Positions 17,500 to 25,299 of a stretch of 64,000 bases of DNA are shown here, one piece after another. The translations under genes and the position numbers were made by a program. Numbering within the stretch: position 1 is the first letter of the stretch; every line of letters starts with the position of its first letter. The DNA is from Planctomycetota bacterium (GTDB lineage: Bacteria; Planctomycetota; Phycisphaerae; Phycisphaerales; UBA1924), in the NCBI GenBank assembly GCA_024280755.1, contig JAJRPN010000039.1, positions 62,001-126,000 on the forward strand, written 5' to 3'. The notes under the pieces are model-generated. The model did not search any database and was not told the DNA's origin. It worked only from the letters and a program-made list of their open reading frames with translations.

Positions 17500-17600
17500 C
17501 AAAGCACCTTTCGCAACAACTCTGGTAGAACAGACTTCCAGCCCGTTTCTTCTCCCAAATCCTAGGCCCCCCAATCCCCGCCCATGTCTCCCCTCTTGCC

Positions 17601-17656
17601 CCTCCCTGCGCCCCGCGGGGAGGTGGCCCGATGCAGTCGGGCCGGAGGGGTGTCTT
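17601..17656 (+). repeat. R1 interspersed palindromic repeat, copy d
   Basis: This is a divergent copy with first hairpin CCTCCCTGCGCCCCGCGGGG/AGG and end CCGGAGGGGTGTCTT. It pairs with copy e in inverted orientation about 40 bases away. Confidence 0.7.
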
Positions 17657-17695
17657 GGAAGATTGTCGAGTTGATTCCGTTTGGTAAGACACCCC

Positions 17696-17739
17696 TCCGT
17701 CTCGCTTCGCTCGACACCTCCCCGCGGGGCGCAGGGAGG
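17696..17739 (-). repeat. R1 interspersed palindromic repeat, copy e (inverted)
   Basis: This is the reverse-oriented partner of copy d. The first hairpin is identical to that of copy d (CCCTGCGCCCCGCGGGG), which suggests the pair is a unit that moves or converts together. Confidence 0.7.
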
Positions 17740-17855
17740 GAATAAGAAAAATCCCCATAGCCATCTTCCCTCTCTTTTCCCCCCACTTCACCACAAATCT
17801 TGCCACCAACCGTCCCCTTTTCGGTACCATGTTGCTCACAAGGAGTCTCGATACT

Positions 17856-20800
17856 ATGAATTATGCCCCCATCCTCGCAACCACCCTCTTCGCAACCCTC
17901 ACCATCGCCAGCTCCCCCGACCCCCTCGCCCCCCAACCCAACGGCATGCAATCCGTCAACCCAACAAAGCATGTTCTCATCGGCGGGACCATCCACGCTT
18001 CACCCACAGAGACTTATGCCGCCGACACATCAACCGCTATCTTCATCGAAAATGGCCGAATCACGGGCATACTACCTCAAACCGGCGTAATAGAACTTGA
18101 GTTGGCAGGCTACCAAGTTCATAACCTCGACCCCGATACCCACATCTACGCCGGGTTCATCGATCCATACATCGAAGTCAACGCCCCGATGCCTCCATCA
18201 AACGCGACCGGCAATCACTGGTCATCGAAGGTCACCCCTCAACGCGATGCCCTTGATATTGGTCTCCCAGCCGACGCTGCCGAGACCCTCCGCGAGATGG
18301 GATTTACCACCGCGATGATCGCTCCCGACAAAGGCATCTTCCGAGGCTGGTCCGCTGTCGTCTCCACCGCGGAAGATTTCCACGATGATTCCCTCGGCAA
18401 TCCCCCAACCTACCAAGCCCACACCGCCATGATGATGGGCTTCGATCGCAGTTCCTGGCCAGACAACGACTACCCCAACTCACACATGGGTGTCGTCGCC
18501 CTCATGCGCCAAACCTTCATCGACGCATCCCATCGTGCGGCAACCCCCCACACCGACAGTTCGTGCCTCGACGAGATCGACCCAGACACAACCACCCTCT
18601 TCTACGAAACCAACCAAGAACTCGAAGCACTCCTCGCAGACAAAATCGCCAACGAGTTTGGTCACGAAAACCTCGTCATCATCGACAACGGCTCCGCCCA
18701 CCGCCGACTCGCCGCCTTCAAAGACATGGGCTATTCCATGATCGTCCCGCTCCGGTTCCCAAAGACCCCAGAGGTCTTCACCGTAGGCGGCGCAGACTCG
18801 GTCGATCTCGCCACCCTCCAACACCACGAACGCGCCCCCGCCAACGCCCGCTGGCTGCTCAACTCCGGACTCACCGTCGCACTCACCACCTCCAAAGGCA
18901 ACGACCACGACAACTTCTGGGACAACCTCCACACCGCGATCGAAAAAGGACTCCCCGCATCCGACGCCCTCGCAATGATCACCACCAACCCCGCGTCCAT
19001 CCTCGACCTGTCCAACCAAGGCACCATCACAAACGGCAACATCGCCAACCTCGTCATCGCATCGGGCGACCTCTTCGATCCATCCGCCGACGCCGAAATC
19101 ATCGATCTCTTCATCGACGGTAGACGCCACCACATCAACGACGAAACCAACACCCGATTCGACGGCTCATGGACCATCGACCTCGTCGGCATCCCCTTCC
19201 AACTCAACATGGCCATCGACGGCGACTCCATCACCATCACCACCGGCGATGGCGATGATGACGAAAACGCCACCGAAGACAAAGCCCGCAAGGTGAACAT
19301 CGATCACAACCAAATCTCGTTCATCACCAACGACCCAAACGCCGACCCAAACAATGCCACCACCGTCATCACCGGCACCCTCTCACCCGACGGCATCATC
19401 CGAGGCTCAGGGCTCAACCCCGCCCAACAACCCTTCCAATGGACCGCCACGAAAAACGCACCAACCGAAGACGAAGCCGATGAAACAGATGATGCAGACA
19501 AAGAAGAAGTCGCCGAGGAAGACTCAGCCGAACCCGACCTCCTCCCCGATCTCCCAACCACCCCCTTCGGCTCATATGCCTACGACCAAACCCCTGCACA
19601 AGACTCCTACATGCTCCACGGCGCAACCGTCTGGACACAAGCCGGCGACGAAATACTCGAAGACGCATGGGTCATGGTCCGCGACGGCAAAATCTCAAAC
19701 ATCGGCACCGGCGGCCACCCCGAAATCTATGTCGATCACACCATCGACGCCACCGGCATGCACATCACCCCCGGGCTCATCGACGCCCACTCACACACCG
19801 GCCTCTTCCGCTTCGGCGTCAATGAATCCGGACAAGCCGTCACCGCTGAGGTCCGCATCGCCGATTCGCTCGATCCAGGACACACCGGGTTCTACCGCCA
19901 ACTCGCCGGCGGCCTCACCACCGCCATGCTCCTCCATGGCTCAGCAAACCCAATCGGAGGCCAATCGCAAACCATCAAGCTCCGATGGAACTCCGCCAAG
20001 CCTCAAGACATGTTCTTCGAAGGCGCCAAGCCCGGCATCAAGTTCGCACTCGGCGAAAATGTCAAACAATCAAACTGGGGCGACAAAAACACAACCCGCT
20101 ACCCACAAACAAGAATGGGCGTAGAAACCCTCATGCGCGACCGCTTCACCAAAGCACGCGAGTACGATGACCATTTTAACTTTGTATGGGCTCAGTTCTT
20201 TATCTCAGTTCCCCAAGAACCATACCCACCAGATGTCAGCAGATCGCCCCAAGGAATTCAAGATCTCTACAACGGATATTACGAAAACACTCTCCCGGAA
20301 GAAACTCGGCTACGACTTGAAGGCCCAATAGTTAACTTTCCACCTCCCCGCGATCTTGAACTCGAAACCCTCGCCCAAATCCTCGCAGGCGAACGCCTCA
20401 TCCATTGCCACTCCTACCGCCAAGACGAAATCCTCATGCTCTGCCGAATCGCCGAAGACTTCGGATTCAAAATCGGCACCTTCCAGCACGGGCTCGAAAC
20501 CTACAAGGTCGCCGAGATCGTCAAAGAGTTCGCCATCGGCACCTCCATCTTCTCCGACTGGTGGGCCTACAAAGTCGAAGTCACCGACGCCATCCCATTC
20601 GCCGGCCCAATCAACCACCAAGTCGGATTGCTCACGAGTTACAACTCCGACTCCGACGATGTCGCCCGCCGAATGCATGTCGAAGCCGGCAAAGCACTCA
20701 AATACGCCAAACTTTCTAACATCCCCATGACCGAACAAGAAGCACTCGCCTTTGTCACCACCAACCCCGCCATCCAGCTCGGCATCGATGACCGCGTCGG

Positions 20801-21128
20801 CTCACTCGAAGTCGGCAAAGACGCCGACCTCGTCGTGTGGACCGGGCATCCCTTGTCCTCACTCTCCCGACCAGAGATGACCTTCGTCGATGGTCGGCTC
20901 ATGTTCTCCCGCGAGATGGACAAACAACTCCGCGCCAAGAACAACGCCGAACGCCAACGACTCATCCAAAACATCCTCCGCGACGGCAAGCCCGCCAAAG
21001 AAGATGCTTCCTCCGACGAAGACACCGAACATGATCACGACCACGCCCCAGATCACCCCCACCAAATCAACGACCGAGGCGACTGCGGCTGCAACCAACT
21101 CCTCCCCGCCTACAACACCGACTACTAA
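17856..21128 (+). CDS. Exported two-module amidohydrolase (first module lacks metal ligands)
   Basis: This is a 1,090-residue exported protein with signal peptide APILATTLFATLTIASS. Residues about 40-470 are an amidohydrolase-like module in which the metal-binding H-x-H of strand 1 is replaced by D-P-Y (IDPYIEV at 103). An acidic linker follows (EDEADETDDADKEEVAEEDS). Residues about 600-1,060 are a second amidohydrolase module with intact H645-x-H647 (LIDAHSHTG), further His at 850 and 852 (LIHCHS), and the C-terminal 'NPA.QLGIDDRVGSLEVGKDADLVVW' block. The C-terminus is His/Asp-rich and ends in a CGCN motif. The substrate (imidazolone-like, peptide or other cyclic amide) is unknown. It is followed in tandem by a related single-module protein. 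Confidence 0.85.
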   Translation: MNYAPILATTLFATLTIASSPDPLAPQPNGMQSVNPTKHVLIGGTIHASPTETYAADTSTAIFIENGRITGILPQTGVIELELAGYQVHNLDPDTHIYAGFIDPYIEVNAPMPPSNATGNHWSSKVTPQRDALDIGLPADAAETLREMGFTTAMIAPDKGIFRGWSAVVSTAEDFHDDSLGNPPTYQAHTAMMMGFDRSSWPDNDYPNSHMGVVALMRQTFIDASHRAATPHTDSSCLDEIDPDTTTLFYETNQELEALLADKIANEFGHENLVIIDNGSAHRRLAAFKDMGYSMIVPLRFPKTPEVFTVGGADSVDLATLQHHERAPANARWLLNSGLTVALTTSKGNDHDNFWDNLHTAIEKGLPASDALAMITTNPASILDLSNQGTITNGNIANLVIASGDLFDPSADAEIIDLFIDGRRHHINDETNTRFDGSWTIDLVGIPFQLNMAIDGDSITITTGDGDDDENATEDKARKVNIDHNQISFITNDPNADPNNATTVITGTLSPDGIIRGSGLNPAQQPFQWTATKNAPTEDEADETDDADKEEVAEEDSAEPDLLPDLPTTPFGSYAYDQTPAQDSYMLHGATVWTQAGDEILEDAWVMVRDGKISNIGTGGHPEIYVDHTIDATGMHITPGLIDAHSHTGLFRFGVNESGQAVTAEVRIADSLDPGHTGFYRQLAGGLTTAMLLHGSANPIGGQSQTIKLRWNSAKPQDMFFEGAKPGIKFALGENVKQSNWGDKNTTRYPQTRMGVETLMRDRFTKAREYDDHFNFVWAQFFISVPQEPYPPDVSRSPQGIQDLYNGYYENTLPEETRLRLEGPIVNFPPPRDLELETLAQILAGERLIHCHSYRQDEILMLCRIAEDFGFKIGTFQHGLETYKVAEIVKEFAIGTSIFSDWWAYKVEVTDAIPFAGPINHQVGLLTSYNSDSDDVARRMHVEAGKALKYAKLSNIPMTEQEALAFVTTNPAIQLGIDDRVGSLEVGKDADLVVWTGHPLSSLSRPEMTFVDGRLMFSREMDKQLRAKNNAERQRLIQNILRDGKPAKEDASSDEDTEHDHDHAPDHPHQINDRGDCGCNQLLPAYNTDY

Positions 21129-21151
21129 TCCCTCTTCTCTTTCTTGGTGGG

Positions 21152-21175
21152 ATGGGCTTCCAGCCCGTCTCTTCT
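21152..21175 (+). terminator. R5 terminator-like hairpin after the two-module amidohydrolase
   Basis: GATGGGCT-TCC-AGCCCGTC is followed by TCTTCTC, 24 bases after the stop codon. It belongs to a family of near-identical hairpins (also at 22571 and 34685) placed just behind stop codons. Confidence 0.5.
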
Positions 21176-21221
21176 CTTCATTTTTTTCTCCCCATTTTCC
21201 ATCCCACAGATCGACCAACCC

Positions 21222-22553
21222 ATGAAATACAAAACACTCATCACCACCATCGCACTCGCAACCACCATCGCCAGTGCCCAAGACCTCACCCCCTCCGCAC
21301 CCGAGCAAGACCACCCCATCTTCCTCGTCGGCGCAACCGTCCACACAATCACCGGCGAAACCATCACCAACGGCGTCGTCTCCATCACCGAGGGTAAAAT
21401 CGGCATCGTCGCCGGGCATGACATCATGTCCCGCGTCCGACTCTCATCAAACACCCAGATCATCGACCTCACCGGCAAACACCTCTACCCAGGAATGATC
21501 GACTCAATCACCCGGCTGGGCCTCGTCGAAACTTCCTCCGTCCGCGCCACCCGCGACTACAACGAAGTCGGCGACATGACCCCAGAGGTCCGCGCCTATG
21601 TCTCGGTCAATCCAGACTCAGTCGTCATCCCCACCGCAAGATCCAACGGCATCCTCACCTTCGGCGTCTTCCCCACCGGAGGCACCATCCCCGGACGAGC
21701 CTCGATCCTCCAAGCCGACGGCTGGACCACCGAAGACATGACCCTCACTCAAGACGCCGGGCTCATCATCAACTGGCCCCGCATGCGACCCACCGGCAGC
21801 AACAAAAACAAATCTAAAGAACGCCGAGATCACACCCTCGAAAACATCAACACCATCTTCGATAACGCCACCGCCTACGCCGCCCATCATGATGCGGTCG
21901 ATCTCAAACTCGAAGCCATCTCCACCGTGCTTCCATCAGATGATTCAGACAAGCCCCAAAATCCAATCTTCATCAACGCCAACGACTATGACCAAATCAC
22001 CGCCGCCATCAACTGGGCCGTCTCACGCAACCTCCACCCCATCATCGTCGGCGGCCGCGACGCACACCTCTGCACCGATCTCTTGCTCTCAACAAACACC
22101 CCCGTCATCATCGGAGGCACATACAACCAACCCAAACGCCCCGACGCCCCCTACGACCAACCCTACACACTCCCCGCCAAACTCGAACAAGCCGGCGTCC
22201 TCTGGTCACTCACCATGTCCGGTCGCCACGCACACGAACGCAACCTCCCCGAAGCAATGGGCATCGCCCTCGCCCACGGCGACGACTACAACTTCACCCA
22301 TCAAGCTGCCCTGCGAGGCATCACCATCAACGCTGCAAAAATCCTCGGGCTCGAAGCATCCCTAGGCTCAATCGAATCCGGAAAATCCGCCACCATGTTC
22401 GTCTCCGACGGCGGCATCCTCAATGTGACATCAATCGTCACCCACGCCTGGATCCAAGGCCGCCAGGTCGACCTCTCCAACAAACAAACCAAACTCCGCG
22501 ACAAATACCAAGAAAAATACCGCCAACTCGACATGATCGAATCAGACGACTAA
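21222..22553 (+). CDS. Exported amidohydrolase-like protein lacking catalytic metal ligands
   Basis: This is a 443-residue exported protein with signal peptide MKYKTLITTIALATTIASAQ. The fold pattern is that of an amidohydrolase: composite N-terminal strands (LVGATVHTITGETITNGVV), strand 1 'LYPGMIDSITRLGL' where the H-x-H pair is missing (D-S-I), and C-terminal 'ITINAAKILGLEASLGSIESGKSATMFVSDG'. The usual later His ligands are not evident either. It resembles the first module of the upstream protein, and the two genes are adjacent and co-directional. The role may be structural, a partner of the active module, or binding only. Whether the partner activates it is inference. Confidence 0.82.
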   Translation: MKYKTLITTIALATTIASAQDLTPSAPEQDHPIFLVGATVHTITGETITNGVVSITEGKIGIVAGHDIMSRVRLSSNTQIIDLTGKHLYPGMIDSITRLGLVETSSVRATRDYNEVGDMTPEVRAYVSVNPDSVVIPTARSNGILTFGVFPTGGTIPGRASILQADGWTTEDMTLTQDAGLIINWPRMRPTGSNKNKSKERRDHTLENINTIFDNATAYAAHHDAVDLKLEAISTVLPSDDSDKPQNPIFINANDYDQITAAINWAVSRNLHPIIVGGRDAHLCTDLLLSTNTPVIIGGTYNQPKRPDAPYDQPYTLPAKLEQAGVLWSLTMSGRHAHERNLPEAMGIALAHGDDYNFTHQAALRGITINAAKILGLEASLGSIESGKSATMFVSDGGILNVTSIVTHAWIQGRQVDLSNKQTKLRDKYQEKYRQLDMIESDD

Positions 22554-22570
22554 ATCTTCAACTCTCTTCA

Positions 22571-22600
22571 GTAGAACGGGCTTCCAGCCTGTTTCTTCTC
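22571..22600 (+). terminator. R5 terminator-like hairpin after amidohydrolase-like gene
   Basis: AACGGGCT-TCC-AGCCTGTT is followed by TCTTCTC, 18 bases beyond the stop codon. An R1 copy starts two bases after it. Confidence 0.5.
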
Positions 22601-22601
22601 T

Positions 22602-22652
22602 CCTCCCCCAGGCCTCCAGGGGAGGTGGCTGCGAAGCAGACGGAGGGGGTCT
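22602..22652 (+). repeat. R1 interspersed palindromic repeat, copy f
   Basis: The middle palindrome is GCTGCGAAGCAG. It is followed by R3 (22671) and R4 (22737) elements, together filling the gap between convergent genes. Confidence 0.75.
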
Positions 22653-22670
22653 TTCCCATCTTCTCTTCTC

Positions 22671-22714
22671 CGGGTGCCGTGCTGGTGCCGTCCCCGGCTC
22701 CTGCATGATCTTCT
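22671..22714 (+). repeat. R3 interspersed repeat
   Basis: CGGGTGCCGTGCTGGTGCCG...CCGGCTCCTGCATGATC. Close copies occur at 28956 and 29377, and a related short form with hairpin GGCTTG...CAAGCC occurs at 31268, 32445 and 52646. Confidence 0.6.
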
Positions 22715-22736
22715 CCCCTTCTTACTTACTACTCTT

Positions 22737-22769
22737 CCCCATTGCCTATTCCCTACTGCCCATTGCCCT
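22737..22769 (+). repeat. R4 'CCCATTGCC' short tandem repeat
   Basis: Units of CCCATTGCC alternate with TATTCCCTACTG. Similar tracts occur at 29430, 30083 (inside glmM), 31075, 31357, 32508, 33511 and 61963. The stop codon of the lipoprotein at 22775 lies directly beside it. Confidence 0.6.
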
Positions 22770-22774
22770 CTTCC

Positions 22775-23344
22775 CTACCGCATCACATACTCATCCTGCA
22801 GCACAACCGCTTCCCCATCCGCCTTCGATGTCCGAAACAGCACCCGCACCTGCGCTCCCTCTACTCCCCCCTCATCCTGATTCTTCACCGAATCCCCAAG
22901 CCAACCAGGCAGCCCGCCGATCACAATCCGGTAAGTCCGCGTCGCCGAATCAAAGTACGACACATTGATCTCAATATCCCGAAGATCAACATCCCATCGC
23001 GTCCCCCGATTCCCAACAACACTCGTCGCGCTCTGCTTGCGAAGCTGAACTTGAAGCTGCCCAACCCCTTTGACCGTATCGCCCCACAAATCCTTAAGTT
23101 CAACATGAAGAATAATCACCGCCTCGCCATCCGCACTCATTTCGGTATGCGTCAACGGATGCACCCGCATCACCGTCGGGCGAAACGGACCGGGCACCAC
23201 AAGCAAATCATCCGTCCGCACAATCTGCTCTTGAAAAATAAACCCGCTCTTACATCCGCCAGCCATCAATAACCAGCCGCACGCAATCAGTCCGAGTTGA
23301 AATCTTCCATTCTTCACACCCAAGTGTAGGTTCCCTCCCCCCAT
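22775..23344 (-). CDS. Lipoprotein at the end of the phage-like cluster
   Basis: This is a 189-residue predicted lipoprotein. A hydrophobic segment (LGLIACGWLLMAGGC) ends in a good lipobox (LMAGGC). The mature part is strand-rich, with LLVVPGPFRPTVMRVHPLTH followed by VIILHVELKDLWGDTVKGVG and a second strand-rich half. No family is recognised. The ATG overlaps the TGA of the upstream small membrane protein (TGATG), which indicates translational coupling and membership of the phage-like operon. A GTG start closer to the hydrophobic segment is possible. The stop codon is TAG, adjoining an R4 repeat. It could be a bacterial accessory protein fixed behind the phage-like genes. Confidence 0.65.
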   Translation of the reverse strand: MGGGNLHLGVKNGRFQLGLIACGWLLMAGGCKSGFIFQEQIVRTDDLLVVPGPFRPTVMRVHPLTHTEMSADGEAVIILHVELKDLWGDTVKGVGQLQVQLRKQSATSVVGNRGTRWDVDLRDIEINVSYFDSATRTYRIVIGGLPGWLGDSVKNQDEGGVEGAQVRVLFRTSKADGEAVVLQDEYVMR

Positions 23345-23616
23345 CACGCCTGTTTGATCTCCCGTCTGTTCCCAAGCCGATCAATCGCTTCCCCAAGCCC
23401 ACGCTGCCCGCTCTCCAACGCGGCCATCGCCCTTGTATTCTCCCGCACCACCTCAATAAGCACCCGCTGCCCCTCATCTTGCCGAATCAACTTTGTGTGT
23501 GCCTCCGTAATCTGTCGCTCACGCTCCGCCGATGCCCGCCGCTCACTCAGCCACATCCAACACACCAACCCCGCGACCCCAAACTGGGTCATCGCCCCCA
23601 TGACTTGTGCTTCCAT
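23344..23616 (-). CDS. Small membrane protein with coiled coil, BhlA/holin-like plan
   Basis: This 90-residue protein has one N-terminal membrane helix (FGVAGLVCWMWLSERRAS) followed by a long charged coiled coil (ERERQITEAHTKLIRQDEGQ and onward to ALESGQRGLGEAIDRL). This plan matches BhlA/UviB-type holin-like proteins found in phage late operons, though no signature residue proves it. It is encoded between a tail-like gene and the lipoprotein gene, overlapping the latter's start. If it acts as a holin, a murein hydrolase should be nearby, and none is visible in the window. Confidence 0.55.
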   Translation of the reverse strand: MEAQVMGAMTQFGVAGLVCWMWLSERRASAERERQITEAHTKLIRQDEGQRVLIEVVRENTRAMAALESGQRGLGEAIDRLGNRREIKQA

Positions 23617-23642
23617 CGCTCCTCCAATCTTCGCTCAGAACA

Positions 23643-24029
23643 TCAACCAGAAGCCAACTGACCAAACTCCACCACATACCCAACACTCAACTCACGCCCC
23701 CGCGACACCGCTCCAAACTCCTCAAACGATATCAACTTCATCGTGTCCCATTGCTGCCCATATGAATCCTTCAACAACCCAGACCCCACCGCCGCATCCA
23801 CCTGCGCCACGATCGCATCCCGAAGCCCCCGCATCGCCAGCTCATTGCCCGCCACCAACCGCCCGCGCACAAACACCCGAAGCTCATAGTTCCCAAACTC
23901 CAAGGTCCCCGCCTGCGAAACATCCTGCGTCAGCGTCGCCAACGACACAATCCGCCTCGACCGCTCACCCATCGAAAATCGGTGCGGGCCAGACCCAAAC
24001 AGATTCAACCCCTTAAACGAACTCGCCAT
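23643..24029 (-). CDS. Phage-tail-like protein of unknown function
   Basis: This is a 128-residue protein starting MASSFKGLNLFGSGPHRFSMG. The middle holds YELRVFVRGRLVAGNELAMR and the C-terminal part WDTMKLISFEEFGAVSRGRELSVGY, an alternation of strands ending in a W-x-x-M-x-L-x-x-F-E pattern. I believe this pattern recurs in planctomycete phage-like clusters, but that is memory and not a search. The ATG at 24029 follows GGGGG eight bases away. Size and position, three genes after the capsid, suit a tail-completion or neck protein. Confidence 0.5.
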   Translation of the reverse strand: MASSFKGLNLFGSGPHRFSMGERSRRIVSLATLTQDVSQAGTLEFGNYELRVFVRGRLVAGNELAMRGLRDAIVAQVDAAVGSGLLKDSYGQQWDTMKLISFEEFGAVSRGRELSVGYVVEFGQLASG

Positions 24030-24053
24030 CAAATCATCCCCCTTCCATTAATC

Positions 24054-24452
24054 TCAAGCCGTGCTCATCGTAATCGGATCTGCCGAACCAACACTGCTCA
24101 TTGCAATCAGCGTAATCACACGCGAGCTCCCATAGTCGCTCACTTTGTTCAACACCGACTCCACCATCGCATCGCACGACACCCGCCGACGCCCCGCATC
24201 GCTCCCCGAACTCCCATAAAACGAAAACAACGACTTCTCCCCAGGGATCGGCCCACCAAAGTCATCCCCCTCGATCTCCTGCGAAACCCGGATCACCGCA
24301 CGCTGCTTGGCAACATCCACAAACACCAAGTGCGCCCCAAGCTCATCCCACTCATCAACCGTTTGCACAGACAACCGATCCACCGTCACCCGCGCAACCT
24401 TCCCCCAAACCTCTCCACCAAACCGAACCTCATCAGGCCGAAGTACAACCAT
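24054..24452 (-). CDS. Phage neck/tail-like protein
   Basis: This 132-residue protein starts MVVLRPDEVRFGGEVWGKVA. I chose the ATG at 24452, six bases behind a perfect AGGAGG; the ATG just before it is alternative. The sequence is strand-rich with an acidic middle (VSQEIEGDDFGGPIPGEK), a glycine/serine-rich turn (FYGSSGSDAGRRRV), and a C-terminal LIAMSSVGSADPI. These are features of phage tail-tube or connector proteins but not specific to them. It lies directly after the connector-like gene, separated by 18 bases from its stop. No host homologue is recognised. Confidence 0.5.
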   Translation of the reverse strand: MVVLRPDEVRFGGEVWGKVARVTVDRLSVQTVDEWDELGAHLVFVDVAKQRAVIRVSQEIEGDDFGGPIPGEKSLFSFYGSSGSDAGRRRVSCDAMVESVLNKVSDYGSSRVITLIAMSSVGSADPITMSTA

Positions 24453-24470
24453 CATCCACCTCCTTCTCAT

Positions 24471-25097
24471 TCAACTCCGCGTCAACACAAACTGGTTCGG
24501 ACGCCGCTTGCTCTCGGCAACCCCGTCCCCATCGAGATCAATCAACGCCACAACCCGCTCACGCTCAGATGCAAACCGCTCCTTATACATCTTCGCCCGC
24601 AAATCAAACTTCTCGCCCGCCCTACCAGGGGCACCAGCCCCCGCATAAATCAAATGCAACGCGCCCAACGCTTCCAACCTCACCAACGCCCCCGGATTCG
24701 TCACCACCGATTCATCAAACCCATCCGCATCAACATCCAGACCAATCATCGCCAACACCTGCCGATGCACAATCCCAACCTGAGGCTCATACCCATACAC
24801 AACCGCACTCTTACTACTCGCGCTCACCCCCGCAATCGCACCGCTCCCCACATCACCACGCATCAACGACACCGTCGCCTGCGTATCACTCTCCACGCTC
24901 ACCACCTCAAGAGCAACCCCATCAAAGATCACCACATGCCCCGCTGCAATCCCGCCGCTACTCAACGACCCAGTCTCCATCGTCAGCGTCGTCCCCACAA
25001 CCGTCCCAATCGCATTGAGCAGCCGCTGACCAAACCACGCCACATCCTTATGCAACCCAGGCTCCAACACATACAAATCTCGATCCTTCGCAAACAT
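24471..25097 (-). CDS. Head-tail connector-like protein
   Basis: This is a 208-residue protein starting MFAKDRDLYVLEPGLHKDVA. The N-terminal third is helical (WFGQRLLNAIGTVV), the middle is a beta-rich insertion around VIFDGVALEVVSVESDTQAT, and the C-terminal third is helical with 'ALHLIYAGAGAP...KMYKERFASERERVVALIDL' and ends in a Ca-loop-like DLDGDGVAESKR. Alternating helix, small barrel and helix with a position straight after the capsid gene fits neck or adaptor proteins of tailed phages. I chose the ATG at 25097 since upstream codons run into a different composition. Identification is by context and shape only. Confidence 0.5.
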   Translation of the reverse strand: MFAKDRDLYVLEPGLHKDVAWFGQRLLNAIGTVVGTTLTMETGSLSSGGIAAGHVVIFDGVALEVVSVESDTQATVSLMRGDVGSGAIAGVSASSKSAVVYGYEPQVGIVHRQVLAMIGLDVDADGFDESVVTNPGALVRLEALGALHLIYAGAGAPGRAGEKFDLRAKMYKERFASERERVVALIDLDGDGVAESKRRPNQFVLTRS

Positions 25098-25232
25098 CAA
25101 AAACCTCCATCCATTCCTTAAACAACCATCCCAAATGTCCGGGCAGGCGCCCACCCGCCCGGACCACAAGCCCCAGCGCCCCCGCTGAAACCCCGCATCA
25201 ATCACTGCCTTTTCAAGCAGTCTCCTCTTTCG

Positions 25233-25287
25233 CCTCCCCCGGGCCTCCGGGGGAGGTGGCCGCGTCTTCGCGGACGGAGGGGGTCTT
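25233..25287 (+). repeat. R1 interspersed palindromic repeat, copy g (reference copy)
   Basis: Consensus structure: hairpin 1 CCTCCCCCGGGCC/TCCGGGGGAGG, GT, hairpin 2 (here CCGCGTCTTCGCGG), then the constant ACGGAGGGGGTCTT. Hairpin 2 varies between copies (GCTGCGAAGCAG, CCGCGCCCCGCGG, CCGCGTCCCCGCGG) with both arms changed together. This copy separates the capsid gene from the connector-like gene inside the phage-like cluster. Confidence 0.8.
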
Positions 25288-25299
25288 CATTCCACTCGC

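Larger units (their letters stand above)
17500..17855. other. Intergenic region with repeats between PFK and amidohydrolase genes
   Basis: This 356-base gap between divergent genes contains an R5 hairpin-like sequence (17523-17553), two inverted R1 copies (17601 and 17696) and a C-rich stretch. An AAGGAG site lies 10 bases before the amidohydrolase ATG. No further gene is seen. Confidence 0.6.

Noticed and set aside
17523-17553. R5 hairpin here as a terminator
   Set aside because: Unlike the other R5 copies it lies upstream of both flanking divergent genes, so there is no transcript for it to end.
18480-19133. Long minus-strand open frames under the amidohydrolase gene
   Set aside because: Composition (Val/Gly/Glu-rich, no motifs) is that of antisense shadows of a strongly codon-biased gene.
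23344-23616. Firm holin assignment
   Set aside because: Only the helix plus coiled-coil plan supports it; there is no lysis enzyme nearby, so it is kept as holin-like.
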